From Plantago major (taxonomy: Eukaryota > Streptophyta > Magnoliopsida > Lamiales > Plantaginaceae), in assembly GCA_026545765.1 (NCBI GenBank), contig CM048843.1:86987050-87051049 (forward strand): a stretch of DNA of 64,000 bases. Reading direction: 5' to 3'. The first letter of the stretch is position 1. Each line of letters begins with the position of its first letter. The notes under the pieces were generated by a model. The model was given only the letters and a program-made list of their open reading frames with translations, had not been told where the DNA came from and did not search any database. Made by a program: the position numbers and the translations under genes. This document shows, piece by piece, positions 18,772 through 28,461 of the stretch.

Positions 18772-21087
18772 ATGGCGACCACCACACATCTCCTCCTTCT
18801 CACAACCCTCCTTCTCCTAATCCCACACTTCTCCATCTCCTTCTCCCCAACACCACCCAAAACCTACATAGTCCGCGTCGACACCTCCACCAAACCCACC
18901 GTCTTCCCCTCCCACTACCACTGGTACTCAGCCGAGTTCGCCCACCCCTCCACCATCCTCCACGTCTACACCACCGTCTTCCACGGCTTCTCCGCCTTCC
19001 TCACCCAATCCCAAGCCGCCGTCCTCCTCCAGCACCCCTCCGTCCTCACCGCCTTCGAAGATTCCCGCCGGGAGCTTCACACAACACGTTCACCCCAATT
19101 TCTAGGGCTCCGGAACCAGCGTGGGCTTTGGTCTGAGTCCGATTACGGCTCGGATGTGATAATCGGAGTTTTCGACACCGGAATTTGGCCGGAGAGGCGG
19201 AGCTTCTCCGATCTGAACTTAGGTCCGGTGCCGAAGAGGTGGAGAGGCGTTTGCCAGACCGGAGTGAGGTTCTATCGGAGGAATTGTAACCGGAAGATAA
19301 TCGGAGCTAGGTTTTTCTCGAAAGGGCATGAAGCTGCGAGTCCTGGATTTGGGGGAATTGTGGGAATCAACGAGACGGTGGAATTCAAATCGGCGAGAGA
19401 TGCAGATGGGCATGGGACACACACTGCTTCGACAGCTGCTGGGAGATACTCGTTCAAGGCGAGTATGGAGGGCTACGCTTCTGGGATTGCGAAAGGTGTG
19501 GCTCCCAAAGCGAGGCTGGCGGTGTACAAAGTGTGCTGGAAGGATGCCGGGTGCTTCGATTCGGATATCCTCGCGGCGTTTGATGCGGCGGTGAACGACG
19601 GTGTGGATGTGATTTCGATTTCGATCGGCGGCGGTGACGGCGTTTCGTCTCCGTATTATCTCGATCCGATTGCGATCGGGGCGTACGGTGCGGTTTCGAG
19701 AGGTGTGTTTGTGTCGTCTTCGGCGGGGAATGACGGGCCGAGCGGGATGTCGGTGACGAATCTGGCTCCGTGGCTGACGACTGTCGGTGCGGGGACGATT
19801 GATCGGGATTTCCCGGCGGATGTGGTGTTGGACGACGGGCGTAAGTTTTCGGGGGTGTCGTTGTACTCGGGGGAGCCGTTGGGTGGGAAGATGTATCCTG
19901 TTGTGTACCCTGGGAAGACGGGGGTGCTTTCGGCTTCTTTGTGTATGGAGAACTCGCTTGATCCTCACTTGGTGAGGGGTAAGATTGTGATCTGTGATCG
20001 GGGTAGCAATCCGCGTGTTGCGAAGGGGATGGTTGTGAAGAAAGCTGGTGGGATCGGGATGATTCTGGCGAATGGTGCTTCGAATGGGGAGGGGTTGGTA
20101 GGAGATGCTCATTTGATTCCTACTTGTGCTGTTGGTTCGAATGAAGGGGATTTGATTAAGGCTTACATTGGTTCAAATCCGAAAGCTAGTGCTACGATTA
20201 CGTTTAAAGGTACAGTGATTGGGATCAAGCCGGCTCCGGTGGTGGCTTCATTTTCCGGGCGTGGCCCGAACGGTCTTAACCCAGAGATTTTGAAACCGGA
20301 TTTGATTGCTCCTGGAGTGAATATACTAGCTGCCTGGACTGAGGCGGTTGGCCCGACCGGCTTGAGTATGGATAACCGGAAAACGGAGTTCAATATCTTG
20401 TCGGGAACTTCTATGGCTTGTCCTCATGTTAGCGGTGCAGCAGCATTGCTGAAATCGGCTCATCCTGATTGGAGCCCTGCGGCGATAAGATCAGCAATGA
20501 TGACCACTGCGAACTTGGTTGACAACACGATGAATCCAATGCTTGACGAGTCTAGTAAAAAGCCGGCTACACCATATGATTATGGTGCGGGTCACTTGAA
20601 CCTTGATTTAGCAATGGATCCGGGATTGGTATACGACTTGACGCACAATGATTACGTTAGTTTCTTGTGTGCGATTGAATATGGTGCAAAGACGATTCAA
20701 GTGATCACAAGATCACGCGTAAACTGCCCAATGAAGAAGCCTTTACCGGAGAATCTCAACTACCCTTCGATTGCTGCTTTGTTCTCTAGCACATCCAAGG
20801 GAGTGTCGACCAAGACGTTCTCTCGCATGGTCACGAATGTGGGTGAACCAAACGCAGTTTACAGTGTGAAAGTTGAGCCACCTAGAGGAGTGAAAGTTAG
20901 TGTTACGCCTGAAAAGCTTGTGTTTTCAGAGACAGTTAGGAAACTAGTTTATTACGTGACGATAACCGTTGATGGCAAGCATTTGGTACTGGATGATTCG
21001 GGTGCGATCTACGGGTCCCTTTCGTGGGCAGACGGGAAACACGTCGTTCGGAGCCCGATTGTAGTTACTCAAATCGATCCATTGTAG
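18772..21087 (+). CDS. SBT1.6: Subtilisin-like serine protease SBT1.6, intronless
   Basis: A 771-residue secreted serine protease of the plant S8 family. A hydrophobic signal peptide (residues 1-~24) is followed by an I9 propeptide (TYIVRVDT ... TTRSPQFLGL, ~31-112). The catalytic Asp135 is in VFDTGIWPE, His214 in DADGHGTHTAS, oxyanion Asn320 in SSSAGNDGP and Ser547 in SGTSMACPHVSG. A protease-associated insert lies between His and Ser, and a C-terminal Fn3-like domain ends RSPIVVTQIDPL. The whole chain closely resembles Arabidopsis SBT1.6 as I know it. Upstream in-frame ATG 18724 would add 16 residues in front of the signal peptide; I prefer 18772 for the TATA spacing, the AAAAATGGCG context and the signal peptide. 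The first ~300 bp strongly favour C-ending codons, whereas later codons are mixed. The enzyme acts in the cell wall or apoplast; its substrate cannot be read from sequence. Confidence 0.96.
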   Translation: MATTTHLLLLTTLLLLIPHFSISFSPTPPKTYIVRVDTSTKPTVFPSHYHWYSAEFAHPSTILHVYTTVFHGFSAFLTQSQAAVLLQHPSVLTAFEDSRRELHTTRSPQFLGLRNQRGLWSESDYGSDVIIGVFDTGIWPERRSFSDLNLGPVPKRWRGVCQTGVRFYRRNCNRKIIGARFFSKGHEAASPGFGGIVGINETVEFKSARDADGHGTHTASTAAGRYSFKASMEGYASGIAKGVAPKARLAVYKVCWKDAGCFDSDILAAFDAAVNDGVDVISISIGGGDGVSSPYYLDPIAIGAYGAVSRGVFVSSSAGNDGPSGMSVTNLAPWLTTVGAGTIDRDFPADVVLDDGRKFSGVSLYSGEPLGGKMYPVVYPGKTGVLSASLCMENSLDPHLVRGKIVICDRGSNPRVAKGMVVKKAGGIGMILANGASNGEGLVGDAHLIPTCAVGSNEGDLIKAYIGSNPKASATITFKGTVIGIKPAPVVASFSGRGPNGLNPEILKPDLIAPGVNILAAWTEAVGPTGLSMDNRKTEFNILSGTSMACPHVSGAAALLKSAHPDWSPAAIRSAMMTTANLVDNTMNPMLDESSKKPATPYDYGAGHLNLDLAMDPGLVYDLTHNDYVSFLCAIEYGAKTIQVITRSRVNCPMKKPLPENLNYPSIAALFSSTSKGVSTKTFSRMVTNVGEPNAVYSVKVEPPRGVKVSVTPEKLVFSETVRKLVYYVTITVDGKHLVLDDSGAIYGSLSWADGKHVVRSPIVVTQIDPL

Positions 21088-22681
21088 AGTAGAGCGAAGC
21101 TTGATCATGTGGTTAAATTATCCCATAGAGAAGGTCCAATTAGCATTGGCTTGATCAGTTTGATATGGGTAGCAGCAAGCTTGATGGTGGTCCCTTTTGT
21201 CTGCGGATGGATTGTAGAGTAAGATGGAAGATACAGGGAGTGTAGTGTGCTTCTTCTAATGTTGTTGTATGTTGAGTTTGTGAGAAAATTAGGCTTTCAA
21301 ATGTTTAAATATCTTGTTTTTACAGAATCAAATAGGTATTATGTATCATATGTGCTCATTTTGTCCAGAATCTTGTTGGGATTTTGCAGCTATGCATTGT
21401 CTCCTTGAAGTATGGAAGTACTCAGATTTGTCTCTGTTTCAGACCAATTAACCCATTTTGTTTCTGTCCTTCAGCTCTGAATGGAAGTACTCAGATTTGT
21501 CTGTTTTCATTTTGTTTCTGTCCTTTAACTTACCTCAGGTTGTTATGGTGGTTATCAGTTCTGTTTTACCAGGGCATATTCTTTGACTGTGACAAGCAAT
21601 TCTTTCTATCATTTTTCAGTTACCTCATTCACACTTGGGGCTGCGGGTAAATAGGGCTTACTCTAGTTTACTTCACTCGTGATGATTTATGTATTGTATA
21701 GTGTAACATATAAAAACATGTGGTATATGTATATTACAGTGGATGTTAAATGAATGGTGTAAATATGGCAATATGAGATGGATAGGCAATGTTGTAAGAA
21801 AAAGCATAATCAATCAATTTTGACAAAATCTCATGGGTAACTAACTTCGGAAACAACCAGACATACAACATGCTCATGAATGAAGTAACAATTTCCAAAT
21901 TGGATTTGGATTAGGTCTCGATTGATCTTTCAGTTCGATTAGAATTATGTTCGACGTATCTTAAACCTTTAGCACTTCATCGATGAGGGTGCTAAAGTTG
22001 TTTAACTTCTAATATGGCACTCTGTTTGAAAATTTTGTTGGCTCTAGAAAATTGTCCACAACCTATGGCCTACTAGAAAAGCAACAACATTTCTTTACAC
22101 AACATTATTGAACTTTAACTTGCTTGTGACCTATGGAATATGTTAAACTAATTGGGATCCAGCATATTTTACTTAACTAAGAGATTAATCCCTTGTTTAA
22201 TACTCAATCCAAATCGTCAAGAATCAGTTCTTCGAGACGGAGAGAGTAATTTCGATTCTTATTAAACTTGTAATCCGGTAGAAATTGAAGCAGAACAATG
22301 TAAAGAAACAAGTTTCTTTTAGGGGACCAAAAGTGAACATGAGATGCCAATTGGTATAGGCAAATGAGTAGTATGATGTGGCTAGTTCAGACATCATTAT
22401 GCATAAACCAGCAGGCTTGGGATGGGAGATGATTAGGGTAGGTACCATATGAGGATCCAATAAATCAAAACTTTAAAAAAGAAAGAAATTATCATGAGAT
22501 CATCTAATAGATTGACTCTCGACTCTTTAGAAAGTCGTGAAGCAGAGTTTCTATACCTCAAAAGGTTCGTAATAACTCAAACTCATTGGTTCTGACCAGA
22601 CAAACACTTTAGACCTAGCAAATCCAGCCAGATTAATAGTAAGGGGCTAGTGTCTAATTTTTCAAAAAATATGCAAGATTC
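21088..22681. other. Subtilase 3' UTR and gene-free DNA
   Basis: Near 21418-21540 GGAAGTACTCAGATTTGTCT and CATTTTGTTTCTGTCCTT each occur twice, a partial tandem duplication of about 70 bp. Otherwise no exon or mobile element end is recognised. Confidence 0.45.
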
Positions 22682-22799
22682 CCGCTCAACTGCTTCTTTA
22701 ATCCAAACCATCCGATTAGAACACGTGTATGGTTCCTGAGTCTTTTGGCAAATGATGATATAAAAACTCTTTACAGAAATTGTGATACTCCTCTTCACA
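22682..22799 (-). repeat. 3' LTR of the TNT1-type element, truncated
   Basis: 118 bp matching 27654-27772 with about three differences. It stops matching at 22682, so most of this LTR has been lost or replaced. Confidence 0.7.
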
Positions 22800-22812
22800 A
22801 TTCTCCTCCTTA
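22800..22812 (-). other. Polypurine tract of the TNT1-type element
   Basis: The minus strand reads TAAGGAGGAGAAT immediately before the TGTGAAGAGG start of the 3' LTR. Confidence 0.7.
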
Positions 22813-22909
22813 GCACAATCTTCTGTACCTCCACATATCCCTTCAAGGTTAGGATACAACCCCTTCACTATCCCTTAACAGGTTAGGATAGATCCCCTCA
22901 CTTCATGAC

Positions 22910-23394
22910 TTACTTATCACAAGATACAACACACCTGACATTGTTAATCAGATCACAACAAAGCTTGAGCTTTTCAGTTGGAACTGATTTAGTGATTAGT
23001 GCATCAACAGGATTATTCAGAGTAGAAATCTTAGAGACCTTCACAGTGCCTTTCTCCACAATATCTCTAATGAAGTGAAACTTCACATCTATGTTTTTGG
23101 TTCTCTCATGATATGTCTGATGTTTCACCAAGTGTAAAGCACTCTAACTATCACAGAAAATAACAACTTGATCTTGATTAATTCCAAACTCCTTGATCAT
23201 TCCTCTTAACCACAATGCTTCCTTAATAGCCTCAGTTAAAGCCATAAATTCAGCCTCAGTAAAAGATAAAGCAACTACAGGTTACTGAACTACTTTCCAA
23301 CTTATAGATGTTCCATACAAAGTAAAAACATATCATGTAAGAGACTTCCTATTATCAAGATGCTGCATAGTATGAATCAACAAAACCTACTAGA
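22910..23394 (-). pseudogene. RNase H, distal part, of the TNT1-type element
   Basis: Below the nested solo LTR the RNase H frame continues with ALVGFVDSYYAAS and, further on, KHQTYHERTKNIDVKFHFIRD, the standard C-terminal RNase H block. Stops and frame changes separate the pieces. Confidence 0.8.
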
Positions 23395-23399
23395 GCTTG

Positions 23400-24177
23400 T
23401 GAAAGAATATAAGGACCCAAACTTTGTACGGTACTGTAATCACACCACTGTTTATACCAATGTTGATATAACAATTAATGTAACAATGATTCAAAACAGA
23501 AAAACAAAACACAATGGAAATAAAACAAAGAACACAGAGATGCTTTTCTACAAACTTAACTGGTATATAAAATACCAGTCGAGCAAATATCCACTATATT
23601 GATTAAGTGAATTTATGAAAATAAGATTCAAGGTTTCACAAGTCGAAAACTTGAACTTCAAAAACTAAACAGCTTAGAATAGTGCTACCTATTCTATGGT
23701 TGACAGATCTAGACCAACTCTAGATAATCGAGAAACCCATCCCTATTAAAAGCCAACCGCAAAGTCTAGTAAATTAAAAAGTAACTTTGAATATATCTTT
23801 GAGAGTAAGTACTTTGTTCTTGTTACTTTGCATCTATCCTTGATCTTGTATATATAGTGTCGTTCTTCACTCAAGGACAGATCTTCCAGAATTTCCTTTC
23901 CATGCTTATCATATCTTCACTTGTTCAGCCCAATATTTTATTCTTCCAGAATCTCTTCTTTTGATCTATTTCCTTAAATACTCTAAGCTAAGTTGAGCTC
24001 CTTTGTTTCTTCTCAATCTCCGAAATCTACAGCCTGTTTACACCAATAAATCACAACTGTCGAACTAGGTTAAAGATTAGGAATGAAAGACAATATTACA
24101 TAAAAGCCCTGCAATACACAAAAGAGATATTAAGTTAACTGTTGATGTAACACTGTACATAAAACAGTGAACTCTCA
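23400..24177 (-). mobile_element. Solo LTR of a SIRE-like element nested in the TNT1-type element
   Basis: A 778-bp block begins TGAAAGAATATAAGGACCC and ends GTGAACTCTCA. It follows the same order of motifs as the LTRs of the 9.67-kb element (GCAAATATCCACTATA, ACTAGGTTA near the end) but is clearly diverged. It is flanked by GCTTG (23395-23399) and ACTTG (24178-24182), a near-perfect 5-bp target duplication. Removing it rejoins the RNase H reading (GAAAATCAAG...CTCTAGTAGGTTTT). A lone LTR with target duplication is the usual product of recombination between the two LTRs of a full element. Confidence 0.85.
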
Positions 24178-25420
24178 ACTTGATTTTCTTCTGTAGTCTC
24201 TCTTTCAAACTTTAATCCATGATAAGTTGTACCTCTCAGGAATCTGAGAATCCATTTTACTGCTTCCCAATGTGTTTTACCAGCACAACTCATGTATCTG
24301 CTTACCACACTCATGGAATGAGCTAGATCTGGTCTACAACACACCATAGTGTACATTATACTACCTACTGCACTGGCATAAGGGACCTGTGACATGTACT
24401 TCTCATCTGCAGGAGATTTAGGACACATATCTGTTGATATTTTTTCATGATTCCCCAATGGTGTAACAACTGACCCTGCAGTATGCATATAGAATCTTGA
24501 AAGTACTTTCTCTGCATAACTGTATTGATTCAAATATAATACACCATTTTCTTGATCTCTGACAATATCCATACCAAGAATTCTTCTTACTTGACCAATA
24601 TCTTTCATATCAAATTCAGATTTCAATAGATGTTTTACGTTGTTAACATCTGTCAAAGAACTCCCAGCTAGTAACATGTCATCCACATACAGTAATAGAA
24701 ACACTAAATAATTCTCTGAGCCTGTTTTGAAATACACACAACTATCATACTTGCATCTGTCAAAACCAACACTGATCATGTAACTATCAAACCTCTTATA
24801 CCATTGTCTAGAGCTCTGCTTAAGCCCATACAATGAATTTCTTCAATAAACAGACCTTGTCCTGATCACCATGAGAGCTTAAACCTTCAGGAACATTCAT
24901 ATAAACCTTCTCCTCCAAAGTTCCATGCAGAAAGGCTGTTTTTACATCCAGTTGGTGTAAAATTAGATTGTTCTGAGCTACTAGTGATAAGAGCATCCTT
25001 ATAGAGAAATGTTTAACCACGGGGGAAAAAAAATCTCATTAAAGTCTATTCATTCTCTTTGAGTAAATCCCCTTGTTACTAATCTAGCTTTAAATCTCAC
25101 TTGCTGACACTTTTCTGTAGCTTCAACTTTCTTCTTATAAATCCATTTGCAGCTCACAGTTTTAATCCCTTTTGGTCTGTGAATGATAGTCCATGTATCA
25201 TTCTTCTCTAGAGATAATAGCTCTTCTTGCATAGCTATTAGCCACTTCTCTTTTTTTGGACAACTTATAGCTTCTGTATAGTTGTTTGGCTCAACAGCTT
25301 CCAGATCTTGAGCCACACTTAATGCATAAGAGACTAAATGAGACCAACCATATCTTATTGAGTGCTTTCCTGCATCTCTTCTCTTTTCTCTATTTCTTGT
25401 CCGACCCCAATTTCTCATAT
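24178..25420 (-). pseudogene. Reverse transcriptase and proximal RNase H of the TNT1-type element
   Basis: Pieces in minus order: KKEKWLIAMQEELLSLEKNDTW, SCKWIYKKKVEA and FKARLVTRGFTQRE (25418-25050), LDVKTAFLHGTLEEKVYM (to 24820), then YGLKQSSRQWYKRFDSYM, intact catalytic YVDDMLLAGSS, SVVSRYMSCAGKTHWEAVKWILRFLRGT. Frame breaks lie near 25020-25050 and 24820-24835. Confidence 0.88.
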
Positions 25421-25456
25421 TTGAATTATCTTAAGCAATTTCATATTCAGCTTCCA

Positions 25457-26329
25457 TCAGTGTTTTGCCTCATTTTCTTGTTGATATGTATTGCCCTCTG
25501 GAGTAGCTGGTACACCTGGTATATCTTCAAGTACCTGATCATTATTATAGACTTCTTCTTCACCATGATCTGCACCATGATCATCTGCATCCTGATCATT
25601 ATTCTGTACACCAGGTTTTAATCTCTCATAGTCCATATTTATTGAGACATCATCTGAAGTGTTAATGACATTAGATGTTGTTTTATATCTCAATGTCATT
25701 ATCTCCTCCTTAAACACAACATCTCTACTCACTAAACACTTCTTAGTGTCTAGGATCCACAACTTATACCCTTTTGTACCAGATGGATAGCCAGTAAAAA
25801 TGTATTTTATGGCTCTAGCATCTAGTTTGTCCTGTTTATTGTGAACAAAATCTATACATCCAAATACTCTCAGGTATGCATAATTAGGCACCTTACCTGA
25901 CCACATGAATTCAGGTGTTTTGAACTGCAGAGCACTGGAAGGACATCTATTAATCAAATATCATGTTGTAGACACAGCTTCTCCCCAGAATTGCTTTGAG
26001 ACCCCTGCACTTAATATCATGCATCTCACTCTTTCAAGGAGAGTTTGATTCATCCTCTCAGCTACACCATTCTGCTGTGGTGTACCAGGTGTAGTTCTAT
26101 GTCTCTTAATTCCCTTTTCTGTGCAAAACTCATTGAACTCTGCAGACAAGTACTCCATACCATTGTCAGTTCTGAGACATTTGAGTTTCTTTCCTATTTG
26201 ATTTTCATTCTCAGCAATCCATTCTTTAAATTTACTCAGAGTTTCTCGTTTAGTTTTCAGAATATAAATCCAAACTTTCCTGGAATAGTCATCAATTATG
26301 GACATGAAATACCTTCCACCACTGAGAGT
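25457..26329 (-). pseudogene. Integrase of the TNT1-type element
   Basis: Catalytic core motifs SIIDDYSRKVWIYILKTK, CLRTDNGMEYLS and TPGTPQQNGVAERMNQTLLE show the D-D-E pattern. The downstream part (25957-25457) has the RVFGCIDFVHN and GYPSGTKGYKLW blocks. A stop near 25961 separates the halves. Confidence 0.88.
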
Positions 26330-27318
26330 TTATGTTCTAGTTGGCCCCCATAAATCAGAATGAACATAATCCATTATGCTTGTTGTAGTATGTTGACCTG
26401 TACCAAAGCTTGCTTTCTTTGCCTTTCCCAGTACACACTGCTCACAAAACTCTAGTTGTGATATCTTATCTCCACCAAACACCTGTTGTTTAGATAGCTC
26501 AGATAAACCTTTGATACCTACATGTCCCAATCTCCTATGCCATAAAGTGGTTTTATCTAGATTTTGAGCTATGCTTATGTTACCAGTTACAGTGCTCCCC
26601 TGTAGTATATATAGCCCATTCATCTTAGTGCCTTTTAAGACCACCTTATCTCCTTTAGACACAGATAAAATTCCTTGAGAATATCCAAAAGAATAGCCCA
26701 TACAATCAAACATGCCAAGTGACAATAGGCTTCTCTTCATTTCTGGCACATATCTCACATTGTTTATTTGTCTAATGACTCCATCATACATCTTAATTCT
26801 TATGGAGCCAACACCTTTAACTTTGCAAGCATAATTATCACCCAGTAACACAGATCCATAATTCTTCATTTTAAGCTCATAAAACCAACTTTTCACAGGT
26901 GTAACATGAAAGGAACAACCTGAGTCTAGTACCCAACTAGTATCATTATTTACTGCAGTAACACATAAAGCTTCAGCTGTTTCATAAGAATTTGTACCTT
27001 CAGCTAAATATGCAGTGGTATGATGATGTTGGCCTGGTTGCTTGTTTCTGAGTATGGACAATTCTTCTTGAGATGTCCTTGCTTCTTGCAATTAAAACAC
27101 TTGCGTTTTTCTTCTGTATTGTGCCTTACTTTAACCATAGCCTGAGACTTGCCTTGCCACTTTTCTTTCTTCTTTTCATGATAACTCTTCTTGTATCTTA
27201 CAGTCAATCCTTCACCTGTATGCATCTCTCTTCCTTATGCAGTCTTCTGTTCATCTTTCTGCCTTAAAACGGCTTGAACTTCATCAAGTGTCAGAGATTT
27301 CTCTATACCAAAGATTAG
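26330..27318 (-). pseudogene. Gag remnant, zinc knuckle, protease and pre-integrase of the TNT1-type element
   Basis: A gag tail (GIEKSLTLDEVQAVL), a stop, EGLTVRYKKS, then the knuckle CFNCKKQGHLKKNC, protease SWVLDSGCSFHVTP, the KVKGVGSIRIKMYDG strand and pre-integrase TLWHRRLGHVGIKGL...CEQCVLGKAKK. The first several hundred bases of gag are missing between the 5' LTR and about 27318. Confidence 0.85.
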
Positions 27319-27330
27319 AGCATCAGAATC

Positions 27331-27772
27331 AACACAAGGAATTACGCAAGCAACAATCAACACAAGGAATTACGTGCTTCGGAATCGAGATTCCTACTGC
27401 ACGGGAGGCCAACCACAGGAAACTTTCACTCACAACAAAAAAGATTACAATGTCAATCTTCACAACTCCTCAACCTTGATAATGGCGAACAGAGTTGCAG
27501 ATTCTATCTATCTTTCTTCTATGAGCTACTAAACAGAGAAGATGGAATTATGATGATAATGAGAGTAACTGCTACAATTTACAAATAAGAGATATTTATA
27601 TCTCAGGCTAACATATCAGAACAAAGTTAGTTTGTAACAGACTAACAAACTCTCCCGCTCAACTGCTTCTTTAATCCAAACAATCCGATTAGAACACGTG
27701 TATGGTTCATGAGTCTTCTGGCAAATGATGATATAAAAACTCTTTACAGAAATTGTGATACTCCTCTTCACA
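27331..27772 (-). repeat. 5' LTR of the TNT1-type element (inner end uncertain)
   Basis: Its start (TGTGAAGAGG on minus at 27772) matches the 3' LTR start behind a polypurine tract. It contains a tandem pair of AATCAACACAAGGAATTACG (27326-27345 and 27354-27373). The inner boundary is uncertain because a deletion joins the LTR to mid-gag and no primer-binding site is recognisable. Confidence 0.55.
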
Positions 27773-28336
27773 ATTACAATATTTACACTTGATGAGCACA
27801 ACTCTCCCGATACCGTGAGACTTAACTTTTGAAATTTGTCCTAACAATATCATCGATCAATCCATTAGAAACTTACAAATGAGATTAACAGATATAAATT
27901 CATGAAGTCTATGGTTAACACAAACGAATCGAAAAAATGAAATAAAACATAAGCGAATTGGTTTTTAACTAGAAAATCGATCATTAAAACAATGTATTGA
28001 ATGAAGAAAAGTTGGAGTTCGGGTTTTAGAATGACACAAAGAAAGAGTGATAACATGATAAAATTTTGTGAAATTTTTTACGTTTTTACCCGTCTTTGTA
28101 AGTTATGACGATACTGTCCAATCTAGTAGGTACTTTTCAAAATTATAAAGCTCGGGGCTCAATTGAAAGCAAGGCATGTCTTAATCAAAAACTGAAGGAT
28201 CAAATCATATACTATATGCAAACTTGATGATCAATTAGCACAAACTTCAAGGAACAAAATGACATTTTCCAAAACAAAATTAAAACTCGCATTTTCAACC
28301 AAAGTGCGATTTTATTGGTATTTTCGTGTTGTCCAA
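27773..28336. other. Short spacer between the TNT1-type element and PAD1
   Basis: About 560 bp of AT-rich sequence between the LTR start and the PAD1 leader. It must contain the PAD1 promoter. No clear TATA box stands out, as is common for housekeeping genes. Confidence 0.4.
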
Positions 28337-28339
28337 GCT

Positions 28340-28367
28340 CTCTTCTTCTTCTTCTTCTTCTTCTTCT
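28340..28367. repeat. CTT microsatellite in the PAD1 leader
   Basis: A run of CTT/TTC triplets about 95-120 bases before the PAD1 ATG. Pyrimidine-rich triplet repeats are frequent in plant 5' UTRs. Confidence 0.8.
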
Positions 28368-28461
28368 CTGTAACACTACTACTTCCCTCAATAACCCAAA
28401 ATCAAAATTCTTCCGATCGAATCGCTTCAAAACCTACACAGAAAACCAAACCGAGCTGTTA

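Larger units (their letters stand above)
22682..27772 (-). mobile_element. TNT1-type Ty1/Copia retrotransposon, degenerate, with a nested solo LTR
   Basis: Read on the minus strand: 5' LTR (27772 to about 27331), a shortened gag with a CCHC knuckle, protease, integrase, reverse transcriptase, RNase H, polypurine tract (22812-22800) and a truncated 3' LTR. The two LTR starts share about 120 bp beginning TGTGAAGAGGAG. Motif content (YVDDMLLAGSS, SCKWIYKKK, HERTKNIDVKFHFIRDIVEKG) matches the TNT1-94-like family. The gag N-terminus is deleted, many frames are broken and a 778-bp solo LTR interrupts RNase H, so the element is dead. No intact second LTR end or target duplication is visible on the low-coordinate side. 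Confidence 0.88.

Noticed and set aside
19219-20112. Long minus-strand frame opposite the subtilase
   Set aside because: Arg/His/Pro-rich antisense shadow of a GC-rich gene; no start context or domain.
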